Below are positions 35,101 to 43,740 of a stretch of DNA of 64,000 nucleotides, one piece after another; position 1 is the stretch's first letter; every line of letters begins with the position of its first letter. The notes under the pieces are model-generated. The model made no database searches. It had not been told where the DNA came from and saw only the letters and a program-made list of their open reading frames with translations. The position numbers and the translations under genes are program-made. The DNA lies in the NCBI GenBank assembly GCA_946415705.1, contig CAMKTN010000001.1, forward strand, positions 58,709 through 122,708, written 5' to 3'. This DNA is from an uncultured Prevotellaceae bacterium. GTDB taxonomy: Bacteria; Bacteroidota; Bacteroidia; Bacteroidales; Bacteroidaceae.

Positions 35101-38100
35101 TCGGCAGGAGCAGCCTGCAAGCTCTGACCGAAGTCATACTTGCCGTCTGTCAGCGTCTCAGAGGTAGCGAGAGCGAACAACGGAGCTGTAGTGGGAGCAA
35201 AACCAGAGATGTTATCCAACTTCACATAGCGGCCATAGAACTCTACGACAGCGGTGCCAGCGGGAACACCCGTCAGTTCAAGGGTAACAAAGCTACCAGA
35301 CGTGATTTGTGAAGCGTAGTCAACATACTCACTCCATGTGACACCACCATCCATGGTGTAGCGTGCTTTCAGTTCTGCAGCACTGTAACTACTATAACGC
35401 GCAGCCTGGAAGGTCAGAGTCTCGCCTTCTGTAACGGTCAACGGAGTAGTAACGAGCGCTGAAGCTGTGTTGTAGCTGGACTGCTGTGCATAGCCAGATG
35501 TAACGGTCCAGCTTGTACCAACCGTCCATCCTTCAGGCATGCTGCCGTCAGAGAAGTCAACAAACATCTTTGAAGCATCGCGGGTTGTGCCGCTCAGCGT
35601 AATTACCTTATCGGCGATACCCTCGCTGGTTGCACTGATGGTCAAGGTAGCGGTGTGAGTGCCAAGGTTATCCTTCAGCTGCTTCACAGTGATGGTAGCA
35701 GTAGCGTTTGCAGCCAGATTGCCATCAGTCAGCCCAGTTACTTCAACGCTATAGTGAGCTGCCTGGTCGCCGCTCAGGGCTGCGGTCAGTCCTTCGAGCA
35801 CGGCCTTGCCTTCGTTCTTCACAGTCAAAGTCCATTCTGCATCAGCATCATTGGCCACATTACCGAAGTCATAGGTGGCACCAGCCAATGACTCACCATC
35901 ATAGACAACCATCACAGGCTCCTGAGGCTCAGTAAGACCATAAATGCGCTGGATAGATGCATAGTAACCGTTAAACTGTAACAAGTAGTCACCAGCCTCA
36001 GCGATGGTGCCTGTCAAGGTCTTCCATGACGTACCGATATTAGTCGCCGGAATGAGGTCACTCCATTCCTCTGCACCAACTTGCTTATACTTAACGCCAA
36101 ATGTATAGGAACTAGAAGTAGAGCCATTCTTCGCAACAACAACCAATTGTTCGCCAGCAGTAGCAGTCAATGTGGAAGTCTCCATAGAGGTGTTGCTATA
36201 GCCACTTTCGCCTGTCTTGATATACCCACTGCCATCTTTCGTCCATGCGTTGGCGGTCCAAGTAGTAGGAATATTGTCTGTAGCAAAGTTGAGGTTCAGT
36301 TTGCTATTGTCAACCATCACGCCACTCACAGCTACTGTGAATGAGCTACCATCGTTACCATTAACCACGATGTTGCCACCACGATAACCGCCAGAGATTT
36401 GGCCGAAGGTGATTGTCAGCGAAGTGCTCTCATCCTTGGCAAGTTCACTCTTACCCAGTACGGCAGAGAATCCAGCAGGAACCTCCTCCTGATCAAGCAC
36501 TAACGTGCCTGTACCATCGTTCTTGATATAATAGGTATAAGTAGCGTCCTCCGTCACAAATCCGAAGTCCTTCGTTACACTCGAAGCAGCAGCCACAGTG
36601 CACTCAGCATCGGTATAAGCACCCATCTTCGGATCATTCTGATTGCGCTTGAAACCTTGGAAATTGTCAAGCGCAAAAGAATTGCTCTTGAAACGGAACT
36701 TATAAGTACCAGCTGCAAGTCCAGAAATAGTTTTGGTTAACCAGTCTGCGCTCAAATCAGCATTTCCATAAGATGCTACTTCGGACCAAGCGCTCCATCC
36801 AGATTCGCCTTTTACTTGCTTTTCTACTATGTATGTACGGTAGTAGCCATAAGCCAAGTCTTTTATATCAAAAGAAAGAGCGTCCCCTTCTTCTACAGTG
36901 AGAGCAGGAGTTATCAGGTAGGTATAGTAGTATGAATTGTTTGTTCCTTTAGCATATCCCTCGTTAAATGCCCAATATGTAGAACTTGAGCTGTTCTCTA
37001 TCTCCCATCCTTCGGGCAGTGACCCACCGCTAAAGTCCTCACTCCACTGCTCAATGCAAGTACCTGTAACGGTGAAGCTCTTAGGAGCGACACCCTCATT
37101 ACTTGGAGTAATGGTGATTGTAGCTGTTTTCCCAACATTGAGTGCCTCAGCATCATAAACGAAAGTCACAGTAAAGGTTTCTGATGAATGGCCAGCAACC
37201 TCTAGGTTTTCAGGAGATACTGTAAAGTCTGTCGTATTGTCAGAAACAATGCTGGTAATATTCAGCATCTGATCACCATCATTGGTAATCGTAAAGGTCT
37301 TCTCTGCCTGTTTGCCAACACTACCGAATGCAACTGTCTCTCCAACGGCAGCCTCAGCAATTGTAATTACCATCGCTGCAGGAGTTGGTGCTTCGTATGT
37401 GGCAGTAACATTTACAACCTTATTATCAACATTTGCCTGGCTAACTGTAATGGTTTCAGAATAATCACCTGCAACGTCCTTCACAAACGTAACAGTGATA
37501 ACCTTACTTCCCTCGGCAGGAATATCAAAGCCAGTTTCAGACACAGTAAATATCTCATTGTTACTGCTAACTACAGACATATTATCTAACGCATTGTCGC
37601 CATCGTTGATGATGGTGAAGGTCTTTGTGGTCGTAGTGTTCTTAACAGTACCAAAGGCGATGTCTGTATCGCTAACGCTCATAGCATATGCAGCAGCTTC
37701 CTTCACTTTCAAAGTGTAATCCTGTGCTACGCAATAAGTACCTGTCGGCGTTGGATCAGCACCAGCTGCAGTATCCATTGTCTTGTGAGAATCATAATAA
37801 GAATCAGCTGCACAAATACGCATGCGATAATTACCCGCAGCTTGTTCAGCAGGCACAGTGAAAGTTGCATTTAGAGTGTTTGGCTTATCTTTAGTACACT
37901 CACCAGCAAAAACAATTTCACTATCTTCAAACTCATAGTTCTGGTTCCAATCCACCCAAACAACAGTACCATAAGTGTAGCCAGTACTGAATGTAATTGC
38001 GACTGTGGTTTCACTACCAGCAGTAACAGCACCAAGCTGTGCAGTGTTGTCCTGATAGTAGGGACTCTTTGAAGTGTCGTAGTTTACTAGTTCTGCACCA

Positions 38101-39272
38101 GAGCCGTATGTTACATTCGTGATACCATTTCCATCTACTGATGTAGGTGCAGGCGTGCTATATGCTAAAGCAAACGAAGTGTTAATCCAACCACTTCCCT
38201 CGCTTCCATGATTGGCACGAACCCAAACATAATAGGTGGTTCCAACGGTCAAATCACTCAGAGTGCAAGTAGCTGCATTAACTGTTGTTGCAGACAGCTC
38301 GTCAGGATTAGCAGATGAATTGGTAGAATAAGCTACATCCCATGCCGATTCTGCCCCACCAGCAGTCCAAGTCAAAGTCGCATTCGTTCCTTGCTTGGCA
38401 ACAGCCAGATCTGTAGGCTTTGCATACTTCTCAAGGGTCGTAAAGCTTATTTTTGAAGTCCAAGCGCTGACGCTTTCACCAGATTTCGCACGAAGATAAG
38501 CATAGTAGGTAGTCTCTGGAGTGAGACTTGTCAGTGTATAAGGATTATCAGTAATGTCAATAGGAGTTTCTGTATCCTTGTCAACACTAGCATCTGTAGA
38601 GTATATGAGTTGCCATGCAGATTCTTCTCCACCAGCAGTCCAGCTTAATTGGGCTGTATTATAGGTAATGTTCGATGCTGTGAAAGCAGTGGGCTTATCA
38701 ATGTCACCTTCTTCTACAGCTTCTGTATAAGTGACACTCCACATTTTAAGATTTTTATTTGTTCCTACAAGGCAGAATGCAATGTAGGTCGGGGTGTCTC
38801 CTGCGTCAAATTCGTATGTCTTTTCAGATGCAGTCTTAGCAGGAACTGAATAAGATGATGCCTCACCTGTTACAGCATAACTATTTCCTGATTCAACTGC
38901 CTTTGACACATAAATAGTCAATGCGCCCCAGTTATATCCATTCGTTGCATTAAATGAAACAGTACCGGTAACTTGCTTTCTTAATACCAACCAAATTCCC
39001 TTTGTATAATTGTTATTGGAACTGGTTGCGACCCAAGCGTCACCATAACTATTATTGTGTTGATAATCTTTGCCAGTACCAAATTGGGAATAGTTTCCAT
39101 CACTGCCAATAATTACCCAATTGTCACCAAGTGTTGTTCCACTCGTTGTCTCAGGATAACTGCTAAAGTCATCTGTCACCTGAGCCCACGCGGGACTGAG
39201 TCCTCCTGCGAAGAGGGAGAGGAGGAAAAAGAGCAAGAACCGTGTCTTGCATTGTTTGTAATTCTTTTTCAT
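32121..39272 (-). CDS. Giant T9SS-exported Fn3/GEVED multidomain surface protein, 2383 aa
   Basis: Signal peptide FLLFFLLSLFAGGLSPAWA-Q (~12-31). Domains in order: a choice-of-anchor-like segment; two fibronectin-III repeats (~190-370; AQLSWTAGGEESAWQLIYST, ATLTWTAGGAESAWDVAYST); a GEVED domain (~390-520; VVWVDWNQNYEFEDSEIVFAG); then many Ig-like 'FTITNDGD' modules of the Abnormal-spindle/choice-of-anchor-D type alternating with jelly-roll-like modules (W.....SYGNADLSADW, YYVKFESLNASIDNLTG, YIKLGDANSKYVYVDNF). The tail FDLGGRKLNETRKGINIVNGKKVLVK is split here as FDLGGRKLNETRKG plus INIVNGKKVLVK and is a T9SS sorting signal. The protein is probably attached to the surface or secreted. It follows the Omp28-like gene by 40 bp and precedes the 52-aa peptide by 16 bp. 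The ~300 residues before the tail resemble the 398-aa protein at 48080-49276 (FNTVCLPFATTAEEIFG versus WNTICVPFSLKKTVSTPF). Confidence 0.88.
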   Translation of the reverse strand: MKKNYKQCKTRFLLFFLLSLFAGGLSPAWAQVTDDFSSYPETTSGTTLGDNWVIIGSDGNYSQFGTGKDYQHNNSYGDAWVATSSNNNYTKGIWLVLRKQVTGTVSFNATNGYNWGALTIYVSKAVESGNSYAVTGEASSYSVPAKTASEKTYEFDAGDTPTYIAFCLVGTNKNLKMWSVTYTEAVEEGDIDKPTAFTASNITYNTAQLSWTAGGEESAWQLIYSTDASVDKDTETPIDITDNPYTLTSLTPETTYYAYLRAKSGESVSAWTSKISFTTLEKYAKPTDLAVAKQGTNATLTWTAGGAESAWDVAYSTNSSANPDELSATTVNAATCTLSDLTVGTTYYVWVRANHGSEGSGWINTSFALAYSTPAPTSVDGNGITNVTYGSGAELVNYDTSKSPYYQDNTAQLGAVTAGSETTVAITFSTGYTYGTVVWVDWNQNYEFEDSEIVFAGECTKDKPNTLNATFTVPAEQAAGNYRMRICAADSYYDSHKTMDTAAGADPTPTGTYCVAQDYTLKVKEAAAYAMSVSDTDIAFGTVKNTTTTKTFTIINDGDNALDNMSVVSSNNEIFTVSETGFDIPAEGSKVITVTFVKDVAGDYSETITVSQANVDNKVVNVTATYEAPTPAAMVITIAEAAVGETVAFGSVGKQAEKTFTITNDGDQMLNITSIVSDNTTDFTVSPENLEVAGHSSETFTVTFVYDAEALNVGKTATITITPSNEGVAPKSFTVTGTCIEQWSEDFSGGSLPEGWEIENSSSSTYWAFNEGYAKGTNNSYYYTYLITPALTVEEGDALSFDIKDLAYGYYRTYIVEKQVKGESGWSAWSEVASYGNADLSADWLTKTISGLAAGTYKFRFKSNSFALDNFQGFKRNQNDPKMGAYTDAECTVAAASSVTKDFGFVTEDATYTYYIKNDGTGTLVLDQEEVPAGFSAVLGKSELAKDESTSLTITFGQISGGYRGGNIVVNGNDGSSFTVAVSGVMVDNSKLNLNFATDNIPTTWTANAWTKDGSGYIKTGESGYSNTSMETSTLTATAGEQLVVVAKNGSTSSSYTFGVKYKQVGAEEWSDLIPATNIGTSWKTLTGTIAEAGDYLLQFNGYYASIQRIYGLTEPQEPVMVVYDGESLAGATYDFGNVANDADAEWTLTVKNEGKAVLEGLTAALSGDQAAHYSVEVTGLTDGNLAANATATITVKQLKDNLGTHTATLTISATSEGIADKVITLSGTTRDASKMFVDFSDGSMPEGWTVGTSWTVTSGYAQQSSYNTASALVTTPLTVTEGETLTFQAARYSSYSAAELKARYTMDGGVTWSEYVDYASQITSGSFVTLELTGVPAGTAVVEFYGRYVKLDNISGFAPTTAPLFALATSETLTDGKYDFGQSLQAAPADKVFTITNSGNGNLVSTIAATGDVTAVLATTDGELSNENQTVTLEPGESATITVSLTFDAAAPGAKTGSVTITSNEPVADVALNFTAKVIDATAVNEDLASLPAGWYNNGWTVDGTAHIYSGVAKELITEQYEAEAGKNVLSFEAKQQSAYGDSKELNVYTSADRKAWTLAKTVTLTAENQTVTLDALADGVYYVKFESLNASIDNLTGLKKIIPAPEHDLYITTSNIPVETKVPETSITATATVASLRAAETGVYAKLFFDETEVATADAQDIALNGTASFTLTGNVPVEEKTYAAKIVVYYSDNSVAFETLTTDVEVAHTRTLSISEFTREGEGAIDANASNQFSAAFSVKVQNTGTTEATPTVKIFIGETEVGSATAADAVAVDGETMIAVNVTNASAGEGGVLHFTAKAYWTAEGEALATSASDVTITVNAAAPKFALYEGETALENNAAVNFGLQKDAKTFSYTIKNEGNKAMELVSIVAPEGFEATALTEGNKTIAVDRALDIDVTLKAEQGKVAGNLVITYKVDENTNNTFTLALSGRSINESTWVETFDSEIPASWTNNGWEWNSSRKAAYSTYTAGKTLMSPRLAANAGDVLTFDVIFPYSGYSIKAQYSTDRQNWSEIGTYTATIDNQTIEAEFTAPADGNYYIKLGDANSKYVYVDNFVGFELNIPEHDIEIAASNIPTTGTQYAVYTASVTLQENAGKAEEVTAKLIVNGEEKDTENETLTANGQTVITLTWTPEEVIAEAVKAKITVTGTEIDLTTEEVDLTIAEPYTLDETSSDAVVNGTYEVLVLNRSWVAGFNTVCLPFATTAEEIFGKDAIAYEFAGLIDNELRFTEVVTMEAGVPYLVEAKAASTDETKKHILHDVEIGFGYTAPDNTVADGITFQGTYAPMAAGTMDGLWGVTPKPSIAKGTADASMKGFRAYFDFPTSAEVKGFRFEADTATGVRYVKMSADEIRDIFDLGGRKLNETRKGINIVNGKKVLVK

Positions 39273-39312
39273 AAAGTAATTATTTAGTTTTAAAATGTAA
39301 TCTATTTAGGAG

Positions 39313-41133
39313 TTATTTTACTACCACCTTCTGGCCGTTGTGGATGTAGAGACCAGGTTTCATTGATGATTGACGATTGATGATTGAGGAATGGTTAACA
39401 CGGCGGCCGGAGAGGTCGTACCAGGGGGTAGCGACGGGAGCGGGGGCTGACACGGAGGTGACGGCATCGGGAAGGATGGAGGCGATGGGGAACGTGGCGG
39501 CGTTGGTGACGTCGCAGTTATCGAGCAGCGTGCCATCGGTGATGGTCTTGCCGAGGAAGGCGACCGCGTGCATGTTGGCGAGGTTCCAGCTGGGATCCAC
39601 GGAGATGGTGTATTCCTTGGTGAAACTCATGGGGGTGTTCCACGCGACGACGTCGCCGAAGGTGGCGGTGGCGATGTGACGCAGGACATAGTCATGGGCG
39701 AACGTAGCCACAGAGCCATCGGCAAGGGTCTGGTCGGCCATGACCTGATCCTCAGTAAGATAGAGGGTGACAGCACCGTCGCCGAAGATGTTCAGGTAGT
39801 CACCACCACGTTTGCCAGTGACGGTGATGACGAGCTCGTTCGTGGCCTCGTTGTAGGTCGCGGACTTGATGCTGACGGTAGCGAAGGAGGGTGTGCCGGC
39901 ATCGATATAGTCGAGGAGGCCGGACATATTGGCTGCGGCACTCTCGCCGGTGTCGGGTTGCAGCAGCATATTCGCATAGCCGCTGACGACGACACGGTTA
40001 AATGTCATCGCAGGCACGTCGAAGAGGCCGAAACGCTCGCCGAGGTCAGCGGCCTGCGGGAGAGCAAGGACATCGGACTGGCTGTCGAGGAGGTCGGTGT
40101 GGATGAAGACGGGGATGACCGCGGGCTTCGACTTCACGAGGGCTGCCACGGCTTCCTGCACAGCAGGAAGGCTGCCATCGTGCTGACTGACATAGACTTC
40201 CATGAGCTGACCAGCACGCGCGTTGGAGTTGGTATAGATCTGGAAGGAAGTGGTCGTCTGGTCATCGGCCTCGGTGCCCGGAGTAATGGTGGCGTCCTTG
40301 ACAGAGAGAATCTTGATGGTGAAGGTGTGCTGACCGGCAGCGAGGCCGAGGTCCTGCAGCGAGAGGGCCTGGTTGACCATGCTGGAACCGGTTATCTCCT
40401 CGTCGATGACGAGTTGTCCCACGGGGGTCTCATCAACGGTGAGGTCGAGGGTAACACCCGGGAGGGCCTTCGTGCCGTGGTTCTCGATATAGAAACGGAT
40501 GCGCATCTCCGAGGCATCGGACTTATAGTAACGGGCATCCGTAGCGAAACCCACGACGGCAGGGTCATAGTCGGGCAGGTTGCCACCGCTGAGGACGAGC
40601 TGCACGGCGAGGGTGCCGGAGGCGGAATAGTCGTACCAGCCGAGGCCGTAGGTGTCGGTGGTATAGGCCAGCAGTCCGTAGGTGCGTTCGGTGGTGTTGA
40701 CCGTGATAGGGCGCGACTCCGTGGAAGGATAGTCCACGTAGTAGCCCATATACAGTTCCTCCTCGGTGCCCTTGATGACGTAGGGCGTGGCGAAGGTCAC
40801 CTGGTTCCAGCCCTCTACCACGTTCTCACCGCTGAGGGTGTAGGAGACCAAATCCTGTGCAGGCTTGCTGGGATCGGGTTCGACAGAGACGAAGGCGCGC
40901 ACGCTGTTGACAGCGGTGGAGCCCAGGGAGATACGCATGCCCACAATGGCAGAGCCGGCATATTTCGTGATGATGTCCTGCCCGATGAGGGAGCAGACGC
41001 CCTGGGGCTGGGCATCGATGACCTGCAGGAGGTCGTCATCGGTGACGTAACCCACATTCAACGTGCCCTGCGCCTTCACAGCGACTGCGGCGAGGATTAC
41101 GAGAAAGGAAAAGAACAGCTTCTTGAGGGACAT
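39313..41133 (-). CDS. Omp28-like T9SS-exported protein, 606 aa
   Basis: Signal peptide MSLKKLFFSFLVILAAVAVKA-Q. The first half is beta-rich (VGMRISLGSTAVNSVRAFVS); then comes a CARDB-like stretch (IRFYIENHGTKALPGVTLDLTV) and a region like Omp28-family proteins (QLMEVYVSQHDGSLPAVQEAV, VIPVFIHTDLLDSQSD, DVPAMTFNRVVVSGY), which has a thioredoxin-like look without a CxxC. The C-terminus carries the T9SS tail WYDLSGRRV..GLYIHNGQKVVVK, but its middle (NHSSIINRQSSM) is encoded by a short tandem repeat (39361-39392), so the tail has been lengthened between its two conserved halves. It lies 12 bp downstream of the 816-aa cargo gene and 40 bp upstream of the 2,383-aa gene, in one operon. Confidence 0.8.
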   Translation of the reverse strand: MSLKKLFFSFLVILAAVAVKAQGTLNVGYVTDDDLLQVIDAQPQGVCSLIGQDIITKYAGSAIVGMRISLGSTAVNSVRAFVSVEPDPSKPAQDLVSYTLSGENVVEGWNQVTFATPYVIKGTEEELYMGYYVDYPSTESRPITVNTTERTYGLLAYTTDTYGLGWYDYSASGTLAVQLVLSGGNLPDYDPAVVGFATDARYYKSDASEMRIRFYIENHGTKALPGVTLDLTVDETPVGQLVIDEEITGSSMVNQALSLQDLGLAAGQHTFTIKILSVKDATITPGTEADDQTTTSFQIYTNSNARAGQLMEVYVSQHDGSLPAVQEAVAALVKSKPAVIPVFIHTDLLDSQSDVLALPQAADLGERFGLFDVPAMTFNRVVVSGYANMLLQPDTGESAAANMSGLLDYIDAGTPSFATVSIKSATYNEATNELVITVTGKRGGDYLNIFGDGAVTLYLTEDQVMADQTLADGSVATFAHDYVLRHIATATFGDVVAWNTPMSFTKEYTISVDPSWNLANMHAVAFLGKTITDGTLLDNCDVTNAATFPIASILPDAVTSVSAPAPVATPWYDLSGRRVNHSSIINRQSSMKPGLYIHNGQKVVVK

Positions 41134-41145
41134 AATCTGAGGCGC

Positions 41146-43596
41146 TTACTTGATGATAACCTTCTGTCCCTTGCCGCCCTGGCGAACGACATAGACGCCG
41201 TTCTTGGCAGGCTTCACACGACCCATGTACTTACCCGTGAGCGAGTAGAAGCCATCGGGCTGAGCTGTGCGAGCAGTCTCGACGCCCTTGACGCCTGTGG
41301 CAATGACGGTGTAGAGGTTGGAGAGGGCGCTTTCACCTTCCTGATAGACGGCACTGACGCCATAGACATTGTTGTTGTGCTGGTCCTGACCGTCCGCATC
41401 GTAAAACTCGAGGTCGGTGAGCAGCTCGGCATTCATCTTCACACCATTCTTATATACATTGTATCCAAGGAGGTGTGCGCTGGCGGGCGTGTAGGTGATA
41501 TCATCGATGAAGAGCATGAAGCCCTCGTTGTCGTTGTTGCCGAAGTCATACTCGGTCTCGTCCGCGGGCACAGGCGTCGTGCCGACGGGGTCGCTGACGC
41601 ATTGGATGGCGAAATACTTGGCACCCTCGGGGAGGTCGAAGCTGAAGTTCCCCTCGGAGAACCACATCGTGGCTTTCTTGGTGCCGCCCAGGGCAACGAA
41701 GCTCTCGGGGTTGGCATCGGTGGTGGAATAGAGGACGTTGAAGAGCTCTACATAGTGGCGATAGACACCAAAGTTGTCTTTCACCTGCGATGTCCAGCAC
41801 TTGGCATAGAAGGAAATGGTCTGTGCCTGGCCGTTGAGTTCGGGAGAGATGAGCCAGTCGTTGCTGAGGACATAGTCAAAGCCGTCAGCATTCGAGGCAC
41901 GCTTGGCACCCACCATCGACATCAGCATCTGCGAGCCGGACTGGCAATAGAACGAGCAGGTGTCCTCCTCCCAATAGTAGGGGTCGATGCCGGCCTCACC
42001 GGGATTGAAGACCTGATAGGCGAAGGGCTTACCGGCATAGGGATAGCTAAGGGTGCCATACATCGGCATATTGATGACGGCCGTTGCCTCCTTGCCGCCG
42101 AGCTGCAGGGTTGTCCAACTGCCGATGCCGGAGATGATGAAGGGAGCATAGCTCTCGAAGTCCTCCTTCACGGGAGCACCCAGCTGGGGAGCCTCCCAGG
42201 CGAGGGTTGTGGCATCGCCCATCTGCATACCCATCAGGCTGACAGTAGGCAACAGAAGGTTCGAGACGCGCACGCTGGCAGGCTGTGTGCGGTTGTTGAG
42301 GGTGTTCTCATCGGCAGCGTAATCCACCGTGACATAGATGCTCACGGTAGAGCCGTCGCCGGCGGTGGGGGTATAGGCGAGCTCGTAGGCCTGCGTCTCG
42401 TCGGCAGCAATGGTCTCACCATTCACGCTCTTCACCAGCCTGTCATTCACATAGAGGTTCACGGTGTAGCCGCTGGCCTCGTTGACGCCGATGTTCTTGA
42501 CCTTGGCCACCACGGTGCCGGGCTGGTTGGCCTGGAACTGTTCGGGCAGCTCTACGCGCACGCGCAGGTCATTATTATTTTTTACGATGTCGCCTTCAAT
42601 CCAAAGGCCCACGACAGACTCCTTATAGGGGAACTTGGACAGGAGCGTAGCCTGGCCGGTGTTGATGTCGATCTCATAGAGACCTGTCGTCTTCACGCTG
42701 ACGGAGCTGGTGCTCTTCTCCACATCGCTGTTGAACATATTGCCGGCGTGGTAGAGCTTGCCGGTGCGGAAGTCAGCCACCATGGACTGCATCTTAGTGC
42801 GGGGAATACCGTGACCGATGTCACCAATCTTCGCGTATTCACCAGTGCGCTTGTCGATGGTGTAGAGCGTACCGGGGAACGTGGTGTTGCCGATGGAACG
42901 GCCGCCATAGGCCAGGGCATAGAGGTTGCCATTGGGGTGAGCGGCCAGCGCACGGAACTCAATGGGCAGCGCCGTCTTGCTGATGCGCGTTACGGTCATG
43001 GTCTCCAGGTCGAGGGTGCCGAGGAAGTAGTTGCTGAGAGCATCGTCGCCGGAACCGGAGATGTCGCTGTAGATGCAATACACCTCGTCCTCGATGGGGT
43101 CGTAGGTCAGGTCGGTGAAGTTCAGGCCGCGGCTGGCCGGGAAGATCTGCTCGTCCACCTTCTCCCACGTGTTGATGTTCCACTTACGGGCCACCACTTC
43201 CATGGTTTCGGAACCGTACTCACCACCGATGTTACCGGGGTCATCGTCGTTGTCGGCTTCACGGCCGAAGAACGTATAGAAATAATCTCCCACACGGATA
43301 GCACCCTGGCCGCCATAGATGGCAGCATTGGTGATGTCGATGTTGGGCGATGAATAGGTCATCGTCGAGGTTTCTGAGTCATACGAGCGGTCAATCTCGT
43401 AGGTCCAAGTCTTCTTCTGATCGGTGAAATTGTACATACCAATCAGCCATGTCGTCCACTCACGACTGTCATTGTTCTGATACCAAAAGCCATTGATGAC
43501 ATTTCCGTGGAACTGTACATTCTGGGCCTGAGCCGGTGCACTCACTGCACCCAATGCAGCTACCAAAGCTGCGATGAAAAGTGATTTCTTTATCAT
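41146..43596 (-). CDS. T9SS-exported choice-of-anchor-J/CARDB-like protein, 816 aa
   Basis: Signal peptide MIKKSLFIAALVAALGAVSAPAQA-Q. The N-terminal ~330 residues look like a beta-propeller-type repeat (YFYTFFGREADNDDD, VYCIYSDISGSGDD, LYALAYGGRSIGN, LYTIDKRTGEYAKIGDIG, LYEIDINTGQATLLS). Then a CARDB-like domain (NQPGTVVAKVKNIGVNEASG) and a jelly-roll 'choice-of-anchor J' domain (VKEDFESYAPFII..WTTLQLGG to FMLFIDDITYT). The tail YSLTGKYMGRVKPAKNGVYV..GQKVIIK is a T9SS type-A sorting signal. This is the first gene of a four-cargo operon; the promoter box TATATTTG lies at 43645-43652, followed by the leader GCTAACATAATTAACAACA. Confidence 0.82.
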   Translation of the reverse strand: MIKKSLFIAALVAALGAVSAPAQAQNVQFHGNVINGFWYQNNDSREWTTWLIGMYNFTDQKKTWTYEIDRSYDSETSTMTYSSPNIDITNAAIYGGQGAIRVGDYFYTFFGREADNDDDPGNIGGEYGSETMEVVARKWNINTWEKVDEQIFPASRGLNFTDLTYDPIEDEVYCIYSDISGSGDDALSNYFLGTLDLETMTVTRISKTALPIEFRALAAHPNGNLYALAYGGRSIGNTTFPGTLYTIDKRTGEYAKIGDIGHGIPRTKMQSMVADFRTGKLYHAGNMFNSDVEKSTSSVSVKTTGLYEIDINTGQATLLSKFPYKESVVGLWIEGDIVKNNNDLRVRVELPEQFQANQPGTVVAKVKNIGVNEASGYTVNLYVNDRLVKSVNGETIAADETQAYELAYTPTAGDGSTVSIYVTVDYAADENTLNNRTQPASVRVSNLLLPTVSLMGMQMGDATTLAWEAPQLGAPVKEDFESYAPFIISGIGSWTTLQLGGKEATAVINMPMYGTLSYPYAGKPFAYQVFNPGEAGIDPYYWEEDTCSFYCQSGSQMLMSMVGAKRASNADGFDYVLSNDWLISPELNGQAQTISFYAKCWTSQVKDNFGVYRHYVELFNVLYSTTDANPESFVALGGTKKATMWFSEGNFSFDLPEGAKYFAIQCVSDPVGTTPVPADETEYDFGNNDNEGFMLFIDDITYTPASAHLLGYNVYKNGVKMNAELLTDLEFYDADGQDQHNNNVYGVSAVYQEGESALSNLYTVIATGVKGVETARTAQPDGFYSLTGKYMGRVKPAKNGVYVVRQGGKGQKVIIK

Positions 43597-43644
43597 TGTT
43601 GTTAATTATGTTAGCCTTTTGTAAAGATGTAGGCAAAAATCGCG

Positions 43645-43652
43645 CAAATATA
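43645..43652 (-). promoter_or_regulatory. Promoter -7 box of the four-cargo T9SS operon
   Basis: TATATTTG on the minus strand, ~49 bp upstream of ATG 43596, with TTTTG about 20 bp further upstream. Confidence 0.7.
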
Positions 43653-43675
43653 GCGATTAAATTCAACATGACAAA

Positions 43676-43712
43676 AGAAATGCGCGTTTTTATGACAAAA
43701 ACGTGCATTTCT
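43676..43712 (-). terminator. Terminator after the M6 protease gene
   Basis: AGAAATGCACGTTTTT-GTCAT-AAAAACGCGCATTTCT, then TTTGTC on the minus strand (one mismatch in 16). Confidence 0.8.
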
Positions 43713-43740
43713 TAGATTAAAAACTGACAATAAGTAGAAC

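Noticed and set aside
39568..43353. A 1,261-aa open frame on the plus strand
   Set aside because: It lies antisense to two genes with signal peptides and T9SS tails and in the mirror codon phase, so it is an open shadow caused by the codon bias of the real genes.
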